In this document: in pieces, positions 37,005 to 48,665 of the stretch
Layout of the letters: the number at the start of each line of letters is the position of its first letter
How positions within the stretch are numbered: position 1 is the first letter of the stretch
From: Symbiodinium natans
Lineage: Eukaryota > Sar > Dinophyceae > Suessiales > Symbiodiniaceae
Length of the DNA: 64,000 bases
Assembly (NCBI GenBank): GCA_905221605.1
Contig: CAJNDS010002580.1
Span: forward strand, 56,001-120,000
Reading direction: 5' to 3'
Notes under the pieces: model-generated
What the model was told of the DNA's origin: nothing
The model's database searches: none
What the model saw: the letters and a program-made list of their open reading frames with translations, nothing else
Position numbers and translations under genes: made by a program

Positions 37005-37262
37005 GAGCCAACAACCACAACAACCACAACTTCCACAACAACCACAACAACCACAACAACCACAACAACCACAACAACCACAACAACCACAACAACCACA
37101 ACAACCACAACAGCCACAACAGCCACAACAGCCACAACAACCACCACAACCACCACAATCACCACAACCGCCACAACCGCCATAACCACCACAACCACGA
37201 CCACGACCTCCACAACCACGACCACGACCGCGACCACGACCGCGACCACCACTACCCCAACC
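37005..37262 (+). repeat. (CAA/CCA)n microsatellite
   Basis: ACAACCACAACC-type trinucleotides grade into CACGACC units. It gives Thr-rich or Val-rich frames that are not genes. Confidence 0.95.
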
Positions 37263-37455
37263 GCAGCAGCCGGCAGCGACAGCAAAACACAAGCAAAAGC
37301 AACAGCAAGACACGCGCGCATGCATGTGAAAATAGGAAAAGGCGACAGCACGACGAGAACACTGACAGCTACAACATCATGATAGCAGCTGATAGCATCA
37401 TGAAAACAAAGAATACAAAAGAGACATGTGCACTTTCAGGTTGACAAGTCCCGTC

Positions 37456-37769
37456 CTGGCAAGACTGCGGAAGGCTGACCGGATCTCATCATACGAGGCG
37501 CTCCGCGACAGGCCCAAGACATCAAAGGGATTTCGAGAGACCGCCCGTCTTGAGACGAGGGTGGTCCGAGCGTGGGCTGCCCGATGTCCCAAGACAAACT
37601 GCGATGATGGCCAATACCGCACTGCCACAAATGATGTCAGCAAAGTTGCGAAAATCTGGCGCCATGTCCACCCATCATGCCAGGATCCATCCAGTGACAC
37701 TTTGCATCGCATTGCTGCGTGCGAGTGCTGGGAGGAGAGATCACAAGAGTTAGAAGCGAACCTTGACAA
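37456..37769 (-). CDS. J-domain (DnaJ-like) protein, first exon
   Basis: The exon encodes about 105 residues. It ends in NPFDVLGLSRSASYDEIRSA followed by FRSLAR, which is helix I and most of helix II of a J domain, the Hsp70 co-chaperone module. The HPD loop is not in this exon. The frame meets CTTGCCAG|GACGG at 37456, consistent with a GA-type donor like those in the Tpt1 gene. I did not find the next exon in the repeat-rich DNA downstream. The N-terminal part has a hydrophobic stretch (IFATLLTSFVAV) and a basic region, which could be a membrane or organelle-targeting segment. Alternatively this is a gene fragment. Confidence 0.5.
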
Positions 37770-37959
37770 GTGTTTGGCAGCGTTGCAATGACTGCAGCAA
37801 CAGGCGCAGGATCAATTACAAACGTGCAACATCCCAGGTCCTGAGACACAGTCTAGCATGTGTTTGGTGTAGTTGGCATGTTTGCGCACGAGAAACGCTG
37901 CGGGAGAAAGCTCTGAAGCAGAAGATACTGTCGGCGGCAATCCCTTTTCTTGCTATCTC

Positions 37960-38002
37960 TCTGTCTCTCTCGCTGTCTCTCGCTGTCTCTCGCTGTCTCT
38001 CG

Positions 38003-38037
<35 letters not shown>
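37960..38037 (+). repeat. CTGTCTCTCG 10-bp repeat and (CT)n run
   Basis: Four copies of a 10-bp unit followed by about 14 CT dinucleotides. Confidence 0.95.
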
Positions 38038-38038
<1 letters not shown>

Positions 38039-38534
38039 GAAGATGCGAAACCTCCAGGCAAGACCATCAGCGGTAAGTGCAGTAGACCCAGGCATGTTTG
38101 GGTACCTGGGTTGACAATCGTGGCACACGACACCCCCAAGCGTTGACCACACATGAGATCTGCGCGAATGCACCATGGACAATCTTGGAGTTCCATTGAC
38201 CTTACTTGCGCAGGCAAGGGACTCTAATCAAGCACTCAAGAAAAAGCTACATCGTGTCGATATTGGGTGTCGCGCTCCACCGTGGTACAATGGTCTGGTC
38301 ATGAAAGCCTGCTTGCAGAAGATGCGTGGCAGCCATCGGCAAGCGAAACGAATTCAAGCTGCATCCAGGGACCCCCAGGTTGTAACCACATTCTGACTTT
38401 GTTTAGCCTGCTGAGACCAGCTTGTGACAGAACAATCTAGCAGCTCCAACCTTTTGGCACCCACACAAGATCTCGAAATGGAACAAGAAACGGGGCAAGC
38501 CTCCAGGAGCCAGGTTCTTTTGGGGTGTTTTTTT

Positions 38535-38812
38535 GGTTTTTGTTTGGGTACGTTTTCGGGTTTTAGGGTTTAGGGTTCAGAGGTTCGGGGTTAGTGGTTA
38601 GGGGTTTAGCGTTTAGGGTTTCGGGGTTTAGGGGTTTAGGGGTTTAGGGGTTTTAGGGGTTTAGGGTTTTAGGGCTTTAGGGTTTTAGGATGTATTAGGG
38701 CTTTGGGATTAGGGTTTAGGGTTTAGGGGTTTAGGGGTTTAGGGTTTTAGGGCTTTAGGGTTTTAGGATGTTTTAGGGCTTTGGGATTAGGGTTTAGGGT
38801 TTAGGGTTTAGA
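38535..38812 (+). repeat. Telomere-like tract (TTTAGGG)
   Basis: TTTAGGG and TTTTAGGG units, less degenerate than the 14-kb tract. An internal duplication of about 60 bp is marked by two copies of TTTAGGATG(T/TT)A near 38685 and 38765. Confidence 0.85.
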
Positions 38813-41430
38813 TAACCAAAATAAATACCCAAAAATATCCAGCAAGAACCCCCACCCCAAGCCTCCACACCAATGTCGCCCATCAGCTTGCCAGTCCAAA
38901 TGCCCAAGAGCAATCCCTGGAAGAGACATGATAGTCTGCAATTCTCCCTTCCATTCCGTCCCGCCCCCAAAACTTGAAGGAGTCAGGTTGGGATGGGGTG
39001 CGGGGGCGAAGCCTTGTTCTGTCTTAGTTGAAAAGCTTTCTCCGGAATGTAAGGACTTGGCCTTACATAGGTCTAATCTAGATGTTTCGTTTGGGCCTAG
39101 CACCAAACCCTGAAAAGAAGACCGTGTCAGCAGGCAAACCGTACGGCGGACTGGCAATTAATACTGGCACAGCCTTCACAATGGTTCCAGGCCTGCATGG
39201 GCATACGCAAACACAAGGAAGGTATTTGTGTAGTGTCTGGCAAGCCTCGGCAGTGCCTCCTTCAACTCGTGTGAGAAGCACGACCTTACTTATTCATAAG
39301 ATCCTCTCATCCTCGCCCATGACCGTCATCGGCCACATGCGGACAGGATTCAAAGAGGGCTGCAAGACAATCATGCAAAGAACATGACATGAGCGGCGGA
39401 CAGGCAAATTTGCCCGGTCACGACGAGACCCGTCCACAAAAAACCTCCGCCTCAAAGGCATTCAAGAAGGAGACCCTCTTGAGAATCACATTGACTCACA
39501 TGATAGACTTCGCAAGGCAGCTCACAGACTGTGCCAGCGACCACTGGTGTCATTCTGCGCCCTGCACCGTCCGGGCCCCTCGGCTCCGAACCCAGTCCGA
39601 AGAGCTGCAGGTCCTCCGTTCGATGAAAAGTAGCGGCGCGGATCAGCCAAGAGGACCTGCCGCCCATGCGACACACGTGAGCACACTGCAGCGTATATGT
39701 TCAAGTGTGTGCAAGTGTACATCTGTACAGGAGCTTGTGAAAACTTGAACTGCTGTAATCCAACCATGGAGGGCCCGGACGCTTCCCACAGGAGGAGTTC
39801 CATCTGCGATTTGCAGCCTTTCTCAGGACGAGTACGTGTGGTTCATTCTGGTCATGTCACCTCATGTCGACTTTTTGCCACTAGCGTGATTGCTTTCACC
39901 ATGCGGAAGCAATGAGGTCACCCTGCCTCTCGACGGTCAAATCCGCGCCTGTCCAGCAAGCAATGAATCTCAGATGTGGAGCCCTGTTAGCAGACCCTGC
40001 AAATAAGACCAGAACCTTCCTTCATTTGCTGAGAACAGCACTTCGTGGCTGTGTATGAAAGGCATTTGTCTGCTGACGTACATACACAAGCTGTCTTCAC
40101 AAACTCAGCATCGAAGCCAGAAGCATGCAAAGAAAACGAGACCGTTCCGCGAACCGACATCAGCCTAGCAGCAGTATGCATGAACTTGCGAACCTGCAGG
40201 CGACACAGAAAATGAGGTGGCAGCAGACCCACCACCCTGCCAGCTCAATCGCATCCAGATGCTGTCTGCAACATCGTCACGTTTGCAAACCCATGGCCTC
40301 ATTCCAGATTTTGGTGAGACGTTCCTGTGCAAGACGCAGTTCTTTGGATGCCTGGCTGCGTCAAGACGCAATTCTTCGATCTCGCACAAGTACCCGGATA
40401 TTGCGTTTATTCTAAAAGCATCCACCCAGGACGAATGCCACATTTACCAGGACGTTTCAAAGACATCCAAGTACCAAAAGTATCGCATAAGGTTTCTTTA
40501 TGCGATGCCTGCGCAATCTCCTACGCAATGTGTAGGCAGCTCCGCCTTATCATCTTCGGCATCGTCTGCATTCTGACAGGGCCGGCTGCAACAGCAAATG
40601 GGAGCAATGATGCTTTGGAGTCATAGGTAAACATGTGAGATGAATTTATATCAATGCAATGGCCTCAGGGTATGCTGCACGAGCGGTCAAGACACCGCCT
40701 CGCATGAGATCTGCGAACTTGCAGGTGTGCAAAAACATGGTTTAAAAGCACCTCTATCTCGTTGCCCATTCCGGTGTCGCACCTCATCTGCACATCAAAG
40801 CGGGAAAGCAAGCTCAAATCTGGACGCGATAAGCAACCGGCGATTTTGGAGGCAATGAAAGGCACGAACAAGTCACTCAGCGATTGTCCGAGCAGCCTGC
40901 TGGCCATTGACGACAACGTGCAAAATTGCAAGGTCAACGACTTCGTAACTATTCAAGACATAACTCGGCTAAGGCCACAGCACAGCACCAGTTGCCAAGG
41001 CAAGTTTCACTGCGAACTGAACCTCGCAAAACGCCCGATGTCCTCAACCAAACCATTGACCGCTAGGTTGTCTGGATCAAAAAACGCCAAACACGCACTG
41101 AGCGTGGCTCTAACCCATGTCGAACAGGCAAAGATTTTCCAGTTCGCACCACCATTGGGGCCATAAGCCGCCTTCCATGGCACAAATTGTCAATGGAACA
41201 TGGCCAAGGATCTGTAGCATGGTTATGCAGCCAAGAACAAAAGATGAGGGGTTGTTTGAAATTTGGTGCATGGACTAGACATGTCAGTTCTCAACTCCGT
41301 AAAATACGCGCATACAGAACTGTTGCCACTGCTGTTGCTGCTGCTGCAAGCATCACGTATCAACTTACTACAGCTTGTTGAATGTTGCACAGAAGCCGGA
41401 AACAATCAAATGCAGACAAACTGGCCGACC
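38813..41430. other. Unassigned region
   Basis: Minus-strand segments near 40665-40937 and 41000-41160 read like possible exons (for example WKIFACSTWVRATLSACLAF), but I recognise no family. No RNA genes or repeats stand out. Confidence 0.3.
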
Positions 41431-41433
41431 CGA

Positions 41434-41576
41434 AAAAAACAACAAAGGCGTAGTCGTAGTCGCAGTCGCAGTCGCGGTCGCATTCGCACTCACAGTCGCA
41501 GCCGCAGCCGCAGCTGTAGCCATAGTAGTCGCAAATCGTCGTCGTCGTCATCATCGCCGCCGTAGTAGTAGTAGTA

Positions 41577-41629
<53 letters not shown>

Positions 41630-41803
41630 CGTAGTCGTAGCCGTAGCTGTAGTAGTAGTAGTAGTCGTCGTAGTAGTCGTAGTCGTAGTCGCAGTCGCAG
41701 TCGTAGTGGTAGTGGAAGTGGTAGTGGTAGTGGTGGTGGTAGTGGTAGTGGTGGTGGTCGTGGTGATGGTTCGTAGTAGGTAGTGGTAGTGGTAGTGGTA
41801 GTG

Positions 41804-41861
<58 letters not shown>

Positions 41862-42379
41862 AGTAGTAGTAGCAGTAGTAGTAGCAGTAGTAGTAGTTAG
41901 TAGTTAGTAAATAATAGATAGTAATTAGTAGTAAGTAGTAAGTAATAAGTAGTAAGTAGTAAGTAGTAAGTAGTAAGTAGTAAGTAGTAAGTAGTAAGTA
42001 GTAAGTAGTAAGTAGTAAGTAGTAAGTAGAAAGTAGAAAGTAGAAAATAAGTAGTAAGTAGTAAGTAATAAGTAGTAAGTAGTAAGTAGTAAGTAGTAAG
42101 TAGTAAGTAGTAAGTAGAAAGTAGAAAGTAGTAAGTAGTAAGTAGTAAGTAGTAAGTAATAAGTAATAAGTAGTAAGTAGTAAGTAGTAAGTAGTAAATA
42201 GTAAATAGTAAATAGTAAGTAGTAAGTAGTAAGTAGTAAGTAATAAGTAGTAAGTAGTAAGTAGTAAATAGTAAGTAATAAGTAGCAAGTAGTAAGTAGT
42301 AAGTAGTAAGTAGCAAGTAGTAAGTAGTAAGTAGAAAGTAGTAAGTAGTAAGTAGTAAGTAATAAGTAGTAAGTAGTAA

Positions 42380-42414
<35 letters not shown>

Positions 42415-42457
42415 TGTTGTTGTTGTGGTAGTAGTAGTTGTTGTAGCAGTAGTTGTG

Positions 42458-42500
<43 letters not shown>

Positions 42501-42505
42501 CAGTA
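41434..42505 (+). repeat. TAG-rich compound microsatellite with 7-bp TAAGTAG array
   Basis: Trinucleotides (GTC, GTA, GGT) give way at about 41895 to roughly 480 bp of 7-bp units GTAAGTA with AATAAGT and AAAGTAG variants, then back to GTA/GTT. It yields frames of more than 200 codons that are pure repeat translation. The 7-bp period matches the telomere unit length but the sequence does not. Confidence 0.95.
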
Positions 42506-42589
42506 ACAGTAGCACATCCCTTTCACACTGCTGCACGAGCACAAAAGGCAGTTCTCGCTAGTAGATCCTGCACTCAGAGTGCCTCCTAA

Positions 42590-43200
42590 TCTTAAACACT
42601 TGTGACTAACACTTGGCCCACCAGCTCTAGACCCTGCCAACTGAGCTTGCACCCACAGCAACTGCTTGCCTCAGAAGAGAATCACATCCATACTGCTCCT
42701 CAATTGCCTTACTGCCTGCCGCCGCCCAGTCTCTACAGAAGTCCTCCCCAGTCCCAAGGTCAACGACATGCAGCCCAAGGTGCAACAGCCTGATACCAGG
42801 AGCCTAATCATCAAGTGCCCTCAATCAACTAAACTCCTACGATCCTCTGCCTCTCTGCATAGTGATCCATGTGGGACGCCACTAGATGGACACTAAGGGC
42901 GACGGCCAACCGGTACGACCCAAATGCAGATGGGTGCGTGTTTGCTGGACGCAGCGAAACACACTAGGACGACGGGGAGACGCCCTTCTCACACATGATC
43001 GCCAGGTAGCTCCTAGTCCTACTCTAGCCGACAAGCAAGTTATCTTGATCCCTAGCCTCGTGAGGTTTCACCGTACTTGTACAGTGTTGAATTCAGTCTC
43101 ACCTCTCCTAAACATTAGCTCCAACCCAATTTTCGGTGCTCAGACGGTGCAAATCGCCCGCAATGAGCAGAGCCCGCTCGCTCAGCGTTCAATAATAAAT
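42590..43200 (+). mobile_element. 5'-truncated LINE 3' end, copy 3
   Basis: The segment from about 42837 to 43200 matches the 3' UTR of copy 1 (49354-49560). Shared blocks include GATCCATGTGGGA, AGATGGACA, ACGGCCAA and GGTACGACCCA. The 3' end reads CTCAGCGTTCAATAA and then a TAG array, as in copy 1. It differs in length and has point changes, so it is an older or separate subfamily. I could not find a target-site duplication, perhaps because both sides are microsatellite. Confidence 0.7.
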
Positions 43201-43319
43201 AGTAGTAGTAGTAGTAGTAGTAGTAGTTGTAGTAGTAGTAGTAGTTGTTGTTGTTGTTGTTGTTGTTGTTCTCGTTGTTGTAGTAGTACTCGTACTAGTA
43301 CTAGTACTAGTACTCGTAC

Positions 43320-43402
<83 letters not shown>

Positions 43403-43447
43403 ATTTTGTTGTTGTTGTTGTTGTAGTTGTAGTTGTAGGAATGGTAT

Positions 43448-43510
<63 letters not shown>

Positions 43511-43539
43511 CAGTAGCAGCAGCAGCAGTAGCAGCAGCA

Positions 43540-43595
<56 letters not shown>

Positions 43596-43640
43596 TTGTT
43601 GTTGTTGTTGTTGTTGTAGTACTCGAAGTCGTAATCAGAA
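43198..43640 (+). repeat. (TAG)n tail array of copy 3
   Basis: TAG trinucleotides with TTG, TAC and GCA interruptions follow directly on the conserved element end. Confidence 0.9.
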
Positions 43641-44445
43641 CAACAAAACTGAGAAAGTATAAATAGATTAAAGTAGTCATAGCAATAACAGCAATAACAG
43701 TAGGAATTACAACAGTGCTTTTTGACTTTGATTCGCAGCATCCGAAGACGCCCTGCGTGTCTTAGGCAGTGCTGTACTTTGGACACCTCACTCAAAGAAA
43801 GTGTAAGAATATTGCCCGAAGAAGTCGCATGAACATCGCAGCACACCAACCAGCGAGCCACAAGCTTGTCTCCGCTGAGTCACGCGAAATGTCTTTCCGT
43901 GGGACGCCTCTTCTCCGGAGTGGGGTTCTCGTGTCCATTTTGCAACTGTCTGATTTCACCTTCGGTTCTGTTTTTTTTGTGTTTGTGTGTCAAGTTTTAA
44001 ATGGTTGGAAGCGAAGTCTAAAATTGAAACTTGCGGCTGCAACCTGCATCAAGCGATTCTGTCCAGTTTTAAAAACAATCAAAAGCATTCTTTTCACCTC
44101 AAGTTCTATCAATTTGGATGCGAAAGAATAATGCGCACCTCTGATACGTTGGCTCTGTTGCCTATCCATGTAAATAAAAATCACGTATGCACCTAATGGG
44201 GAATGTTGTTCTCAAATTAGTCTCGACTAATCAGGACAAAACCACACTGGAATTGACAGCAAATGACAATATAAATTGTAGTAAGTGTTGTCGTGAATGT
44301 AAAGAATGTAAATGTACTGTTGTAAAATAATTTGGTCATTAATTCACCCTACATTGCACTCACATCTAAATAAGATCTTCATCTAATTTAGCAATCATGC
44401 ATTGCATATACCATAATCTTGATGGGTCCACAACCTTTGCTCAAA
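43641..44445. other. AT-richer spacer
   Basis: No gene or RNA recognised. Base composition is more AT-rich than the surroundings. Confidence 0.4.
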
Positions 44446-44828
44446 GAAGGGAGCTTGAGGAAGCTTAAGGGGGGGGGCTAAAAGAAGGCTTAAGGGGGGC
44501 TTGAAGGGGGCTTTAAGAGGGGAAGACTTAAAGGGGGGTTTAAAGGGCTTGAAGGAAGCTTTAAGCGGGCTTGAGGAAAGGCTTTAAGGGGAATTAAAGG
44601 GCGAAGAGGGCTTTAAAGGGGGCTTAAAGGCAAGGAGGGAGCTTGAGAGGGGCAAAAAGGGGGCTCAAGGAAGCTTAAGGGGGCATAAGGAGGGGGGGGG
44701 GCTTTGACCCTTTGCCCCCCCCCCCCCCCGAAGGAACTCCCTTTGCAGGATTCCATTTAAGAGGGGCTTAAGGGGGGCTTAAAAGGGGGCTTAAAGGGGG
44801 GCCCCCTTTGCCCAAAGGGGGGGAGGGT
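44446..44828 (+). repeat. Polypurine GGGGCTTAA-type degenerate repeat
   Basis: Units of about 15-22 bp built from GGGGGCTTAA(G/A) run through the segment. A G-run and a C-run at 44693-44728 face each other across CTTTGACCCTTT and could fold back. Confidence 0.85.
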
Positions 44829-45870
44829 CCATCCTCACCACAATAACCATGGTAAATCTTTGTGATGTAAGCATTTTGTGGTTGCAAAGTGGGTTAGTTT
44901 GTCTTTGGCTTCAGTGTGCAAGGAAAGGTAAAGCATTCGTTTCCACACCGTCACCACCGTCTTCTTACCTTCTCGCAGGCCTTTCTTCATTCCATCCAAG
45001 TCCAGACCCTGTCACTTTGGAACAGCCACGAACACGGCTTGCACCAACAAAGGTGCAATCTTACCCGTCTTCGGAGTCTCCGAACTTTCTTCAATGCCCA
45101 TGTTGTCCTTACAACCAGACACGACCTCCAGCTAGAGTCACTTGACATTCTAAACACCTCCAGAATCCATCCCAGTAAGTGTGCAGAAACTGAAAGTGGA
45201 GGTCCATTCGCAGAGACTTAAGTTTAAGCACCACGACAAAAAATAAAGAAACATTGAACAAAGCCTTGATTTTCTTTTCCATTCGACTTTTTTGACAAAG
45301 CTTCGATTGCGTTCTCTTGTCTTTGATTTTCCAAAATGGCCAAACAGAAATTCAAGGCACACTGAAATGACAGAAGAGCAGAAGGAATCTGCTTTCTTTC
45401 AGTTTAGAGCATAAGTGGCAGAAATACCATACTTTCCAAGAAAAACTCTGACGTTCTTGACAAAGGCCCACAAAGGCAACGCGCCTCCGTTCCATGGAGA
45501 ATAAATATTGACGTTCACAAGGCTTTTGCTAGCATCGGTCTTTTCCAATATCTTCTTCTTTACTGGTGCATGGCAATGAAGTTCCGGCGCACGCGCAAAA
45601 CCTCTAACCAAGCCCGCTAAAGTTCTTATTCTCCAATGTCGAGCAGGCAACTCTGCGCAACCACAACCTGCAGCTTGTTGGGTCCACTTTCAGACTTGCA
45701 AACACCAAGCAAGTTCTGGCTTTGCGGATTGCTCAACTTTAAGTTTTTTTTTCTGTTTTATTTTTTTGTACTTTTGTTCCTTTATATTCCACAAAACGAA
45801 TTTTGGATTAAATTTGGTTTTTGAGCTAGCTGCGGCTTAAAATTCTTTTCACGCCTTGAAAGGCCTCAAA
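44829..45870. other. Unassigned spacer
   Basis: Short frames without motifs; T-rich near 45740-45790. No feature is supported. Confidence 0.35.
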
Positions 45871-45935
45871 ATCCCATGAGTAAGGCCTCGGGAGGCCTCG
45901 GAATGCCTCGGAAGGCCTCTCAACCCTGATTTCGA

Positions 45936-46208
45936 AACAGGCAGGGTTCTGCAAAGCCCGAAAGCTTCAACCCTAAACCCTCAACCCTTAACCTCAAACC
46001 CAAAACAGCCAGAGTTTTGCAAAGTCCGACAGCCTCAACACTGACCCAAAACCTTAAACCAGCGCACAACGACCAACTCAAAAAAAATGACGTCTAAAAC
46101 CAAACCAATGGCTTGGCAAGTGCTTCCCGTACCACGCCTGCCAGTTACTTTGCACATGCGCCTCACGCGTGGTAGTTGGTTGGGGGGGGGGGGGGGGCGC
46201 GGGGCTAG
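45936..46208 (+). repeat. Dispersed flank repeat, left copy
   Basis: It matches 51069-51378 over about 270 bp: GAAACAGGCAGGGTTCTGCA, telomere-like CCCTAAACCCTCAA, CAAAACCTTAAACCAG, TTGGCAAGTGCTTCCCGTAC and the end CATGCGCCTCACG before a G run and a TAG array. The right copy has about 60 extra bases before GGCAAGTGC. Both copies sit immediately 5' of a TAG array that hosts a LINE insertion. Confidence 0.9.
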
Positions 46209-46223
46209 CAGTAGTAGTAGTAG

Positions 46224-46268
<45 letters not shown>

Positions 46269-46286
46269 CAGTAGTAGTAGTAGTAG
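46209..46286 (+). repeat. (TAG)n array, 5' flank of copy 1
   Basis: About 25 TAG units with AGG and GCA variants. Together with the 40 bp after it, it forms the left side of the duplicated target. Confidence 0.95.
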
Positions 46287-46326
46287 GCGCCCCCCCCTAC
46301 CAAATACCCAGCAGGATGCTAACATT
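46287..46326 (+). repeat. Target-site duplication, left copy (40 bp)
   Basis: It begins GCGCCCCCCCCTACC and ends GGATGCTAACATT. It is identical in all 40 positions, including the eight-C run, to 49975-50014. Both copies follow a TAG array. Confidence 0.95.
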
Positions 46327-48665
46327 TGCTTCGGGCTACGCTGTCATATGTCCAGGAGCCACGCTGACCTCGCGCTACACAGGGCAAGGTAAGACCTGCC
46401 CCAGCATCTTGGAAGCCCTGGTGACAGCGGCAGGCCAGACCTTGGTAAAATCAGCATATCCGGACGGATCCATCCGACTTCCCAAGGCCTTCATGATGTC
46501 GGAGGGGGACAACAAAGCCGCCTGTGAGGGACTGGCGACCTTCCTGAACAAGCACCACAACCATCGGATCAACCTAGGCCTGATACCGATCGAAAGATCT
46601 CTCCGACCGGAAAAGCAGGTGAACTACGACTGGATTGGGCAGTATCGCACAGATTTCCAGCTGCGCTCCCATGAGGTCCCGTTCCACATCATGGATCTCG
46701 ACAACGAAAACTTGCAGCTCTACACCACCAGATCAGTGCACTTTCGGCCGGAAATAGCGCTAGAAGCAATCTGCCAGGTGGTGGCAGCGGCCCTCCAAGC
46801 TATGGATGCGAAGACGACCCCCCAACCAGGAGCACGCCCTAGCATCCACGTCCTGCTATGCTGCTCCTGGAATACCGTGAAGAACACAGTGCACAAGGAA
46901 ATGCTGGCCACCCGTGCACTGACTCGGGCAGACACTCTCAGTGCACTGCTTGCTGAGGCGGCCCAACATGCAGGAGAAAGCGCCGCGATAGTATATGCGC
47001 TAGGCGGCCACTACCTGACAGCTCAACCTCCTCTCCGAGTCTTCCAGACCTACGTGCACGACTCACAACCTGGTCCTCACGAGATGATGGAGGAATGCTT
47101 CCCAAACATCCCGAGGGAATTCTTTGACGACGCCAAGCAGGTCGAGATCATGAAGGAGCTGTCTGGCATGGTAGGGCACTGCCTTTACCACTTACTGACC
47201 AACGCAGCGCACCGCGCTGACGTCTGGCGGTACACAGAGCACTGGCTTCGAGGAGGGATGTACATTGACATCAAAACGCGCTTTGTAGTGACGTACCGGA
47301 CCCTCATCTCTTGCATCATGAATGAGTGGACATCCACGCTCTCGAGGCAGGCACAGCACAAATACGGCTGGATCAACCCAGCCACTGGTCCGCCAGACTA
47401 CTTCCTCACCGCCATCGGAGCTAAGAAGGACCACATCTTCCAGGGCATCTTGCTGGGACGACGCCGTCACCCATTAATGACGTCCGCACTCCACTACTGC
47501 TTAGCCAATGACTTTGTGCGACGCGAGCACACCCCATCCTACATGACCTTCTGCAAGGTCCTCTTCAAGGTCATCAAGGACGACCTCGGACTTGCGCCCA
47601 CGGACCAGCTGACACCCGGATGGCATCTTTGTCCTCGTCTGGGCCCAATCTACCTTCTGCAAGAAGAGATGAGCACAGAACTCCGCCAGAACGGCCCATA
47701 CAGAAATGATGGGCACTTCTTCACAACAAAGACGGGGAAAAGGGTGGCCTTGACTAGATGCTGGCAATGGCGACATGGATGGAAGAACGACCCGGGCCAA
47801 CAAACCCGTACCCCGGACACTGTCGGGGCGACGCGGTATCTGCCTTGTCCCAGATACCGACGGAAGCTAATGCAGTGCTTTTCAGTACCCGCCATCCTCC
47901 ACCAGAGCCTGGAATGCCCCGGAAATCTCAGCGGACAAGCCGACAGTGACCCTGATCACAGCCCATGTCACTGAGGCCAATGGAGACCAACCTTCTCCAG
48001 AAGATTATGCAACAGATCGAGGCCTTTCCACAATGCTGCGGCACCCTTGAATTGCGAGATGTTCAGGCTCTGATCCCGCGCGGCCTCAGCATCAACCCGG
48101 ACACCCTCACCTCCAATGTGCGTTCTGCAGGAACAAACACGGAAAAAACATCTCCTTCTCCAACGACGCGGGCATCAAGCAGCATTTCGCCAGGCAGGGG
48201 TGGCATGCCAACTTGGCCATCAAATTCAGCGCAGCCCTGGACCACAAGACGGAGGCAGAGTTCATTCAGTCAACTCAGAAAATCAATCACCAGAGGTCTT
48301 CCAGAACACTGTTCGGGCCAAATCCAAGGGCACTGCCCTGGCGGCTTCGTCCAGCAGCAGCGCCGGCACTCAACGTCCTTCCGAGCCAACAGGACCACCG
48401 CCTGGAAGGGATGCCACAGCATATCCTGACCATCCTCGTACGGCAACGATGCCACCAGAACCCCAAGCTCCCCAACCAATGCTCCACCGGAGCCTCCTCA
48501 GCTCTCTCCTCCAGTTGAACAAGAACGGCCGTGCAAATCAGCCGGAGTGCCTTCTCCTCCACCACAACGGTACTCACCATGCAGGAGCAATGCAGCGATC
48601 AAGAATGGGTTAAGACGGCCAACGAGGTCCAGGTCATCACAAATCCAGGTGATGGGCAAGTTTCT
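46327..48665 (+). pseudogene. GT32-like glycosyltransferase ORF, copy 1 (truncated, frameshifted)
   Basis: The frame is open from the 5' truncation to 47974. It includes AHRADVWRYTEHWLRGGMYI followed by DIKTRF, a GT32 (DXD sugar-transferase) signature, and IFQGILLGRRRHPLM, the typical later block. Where copy 2 has ACTGTCCGGGG, this copy has lost one C at about 47824, and 60 bp just before are missing. More indels follow near 47917, 47977, 48112 and 48603, so the C-terminal half is out of frame. It keeps 186 codons (46482-47039) that are missing in frame from copy 2, so the full-length ORF can only be inferred by comparison. Confidence 0.8.

Noticed and set aside
37426-37791. 121-codon plus-strand frame opposite the J-domain exon
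   Set aside because: No motif, whereas the opposite strand has a recognisable J-domain start.
41000-41165. Minus-strand GPNGG segment as a P-loop ATPase exon
   Set aside because: The Walker A pattern is broken (WK in place of GKS/T) and no other ATPase motif is nearby.
41375-43540. Long poly-Ser, poly-Val, poly-Leu and poly-Tyr frames in TAG arrays (also at 46169, 49537 and 51299)
   Set aside because: Translations of a trinucleotide repeat.
46482-47039. The 558 bp present in copy 1 but not copy 2 as an intron
   Set aside because: It is open in frame throughout, a multiple of three, and lacks splice-like ends; an in-frame deletion in copy 2 explains it better.
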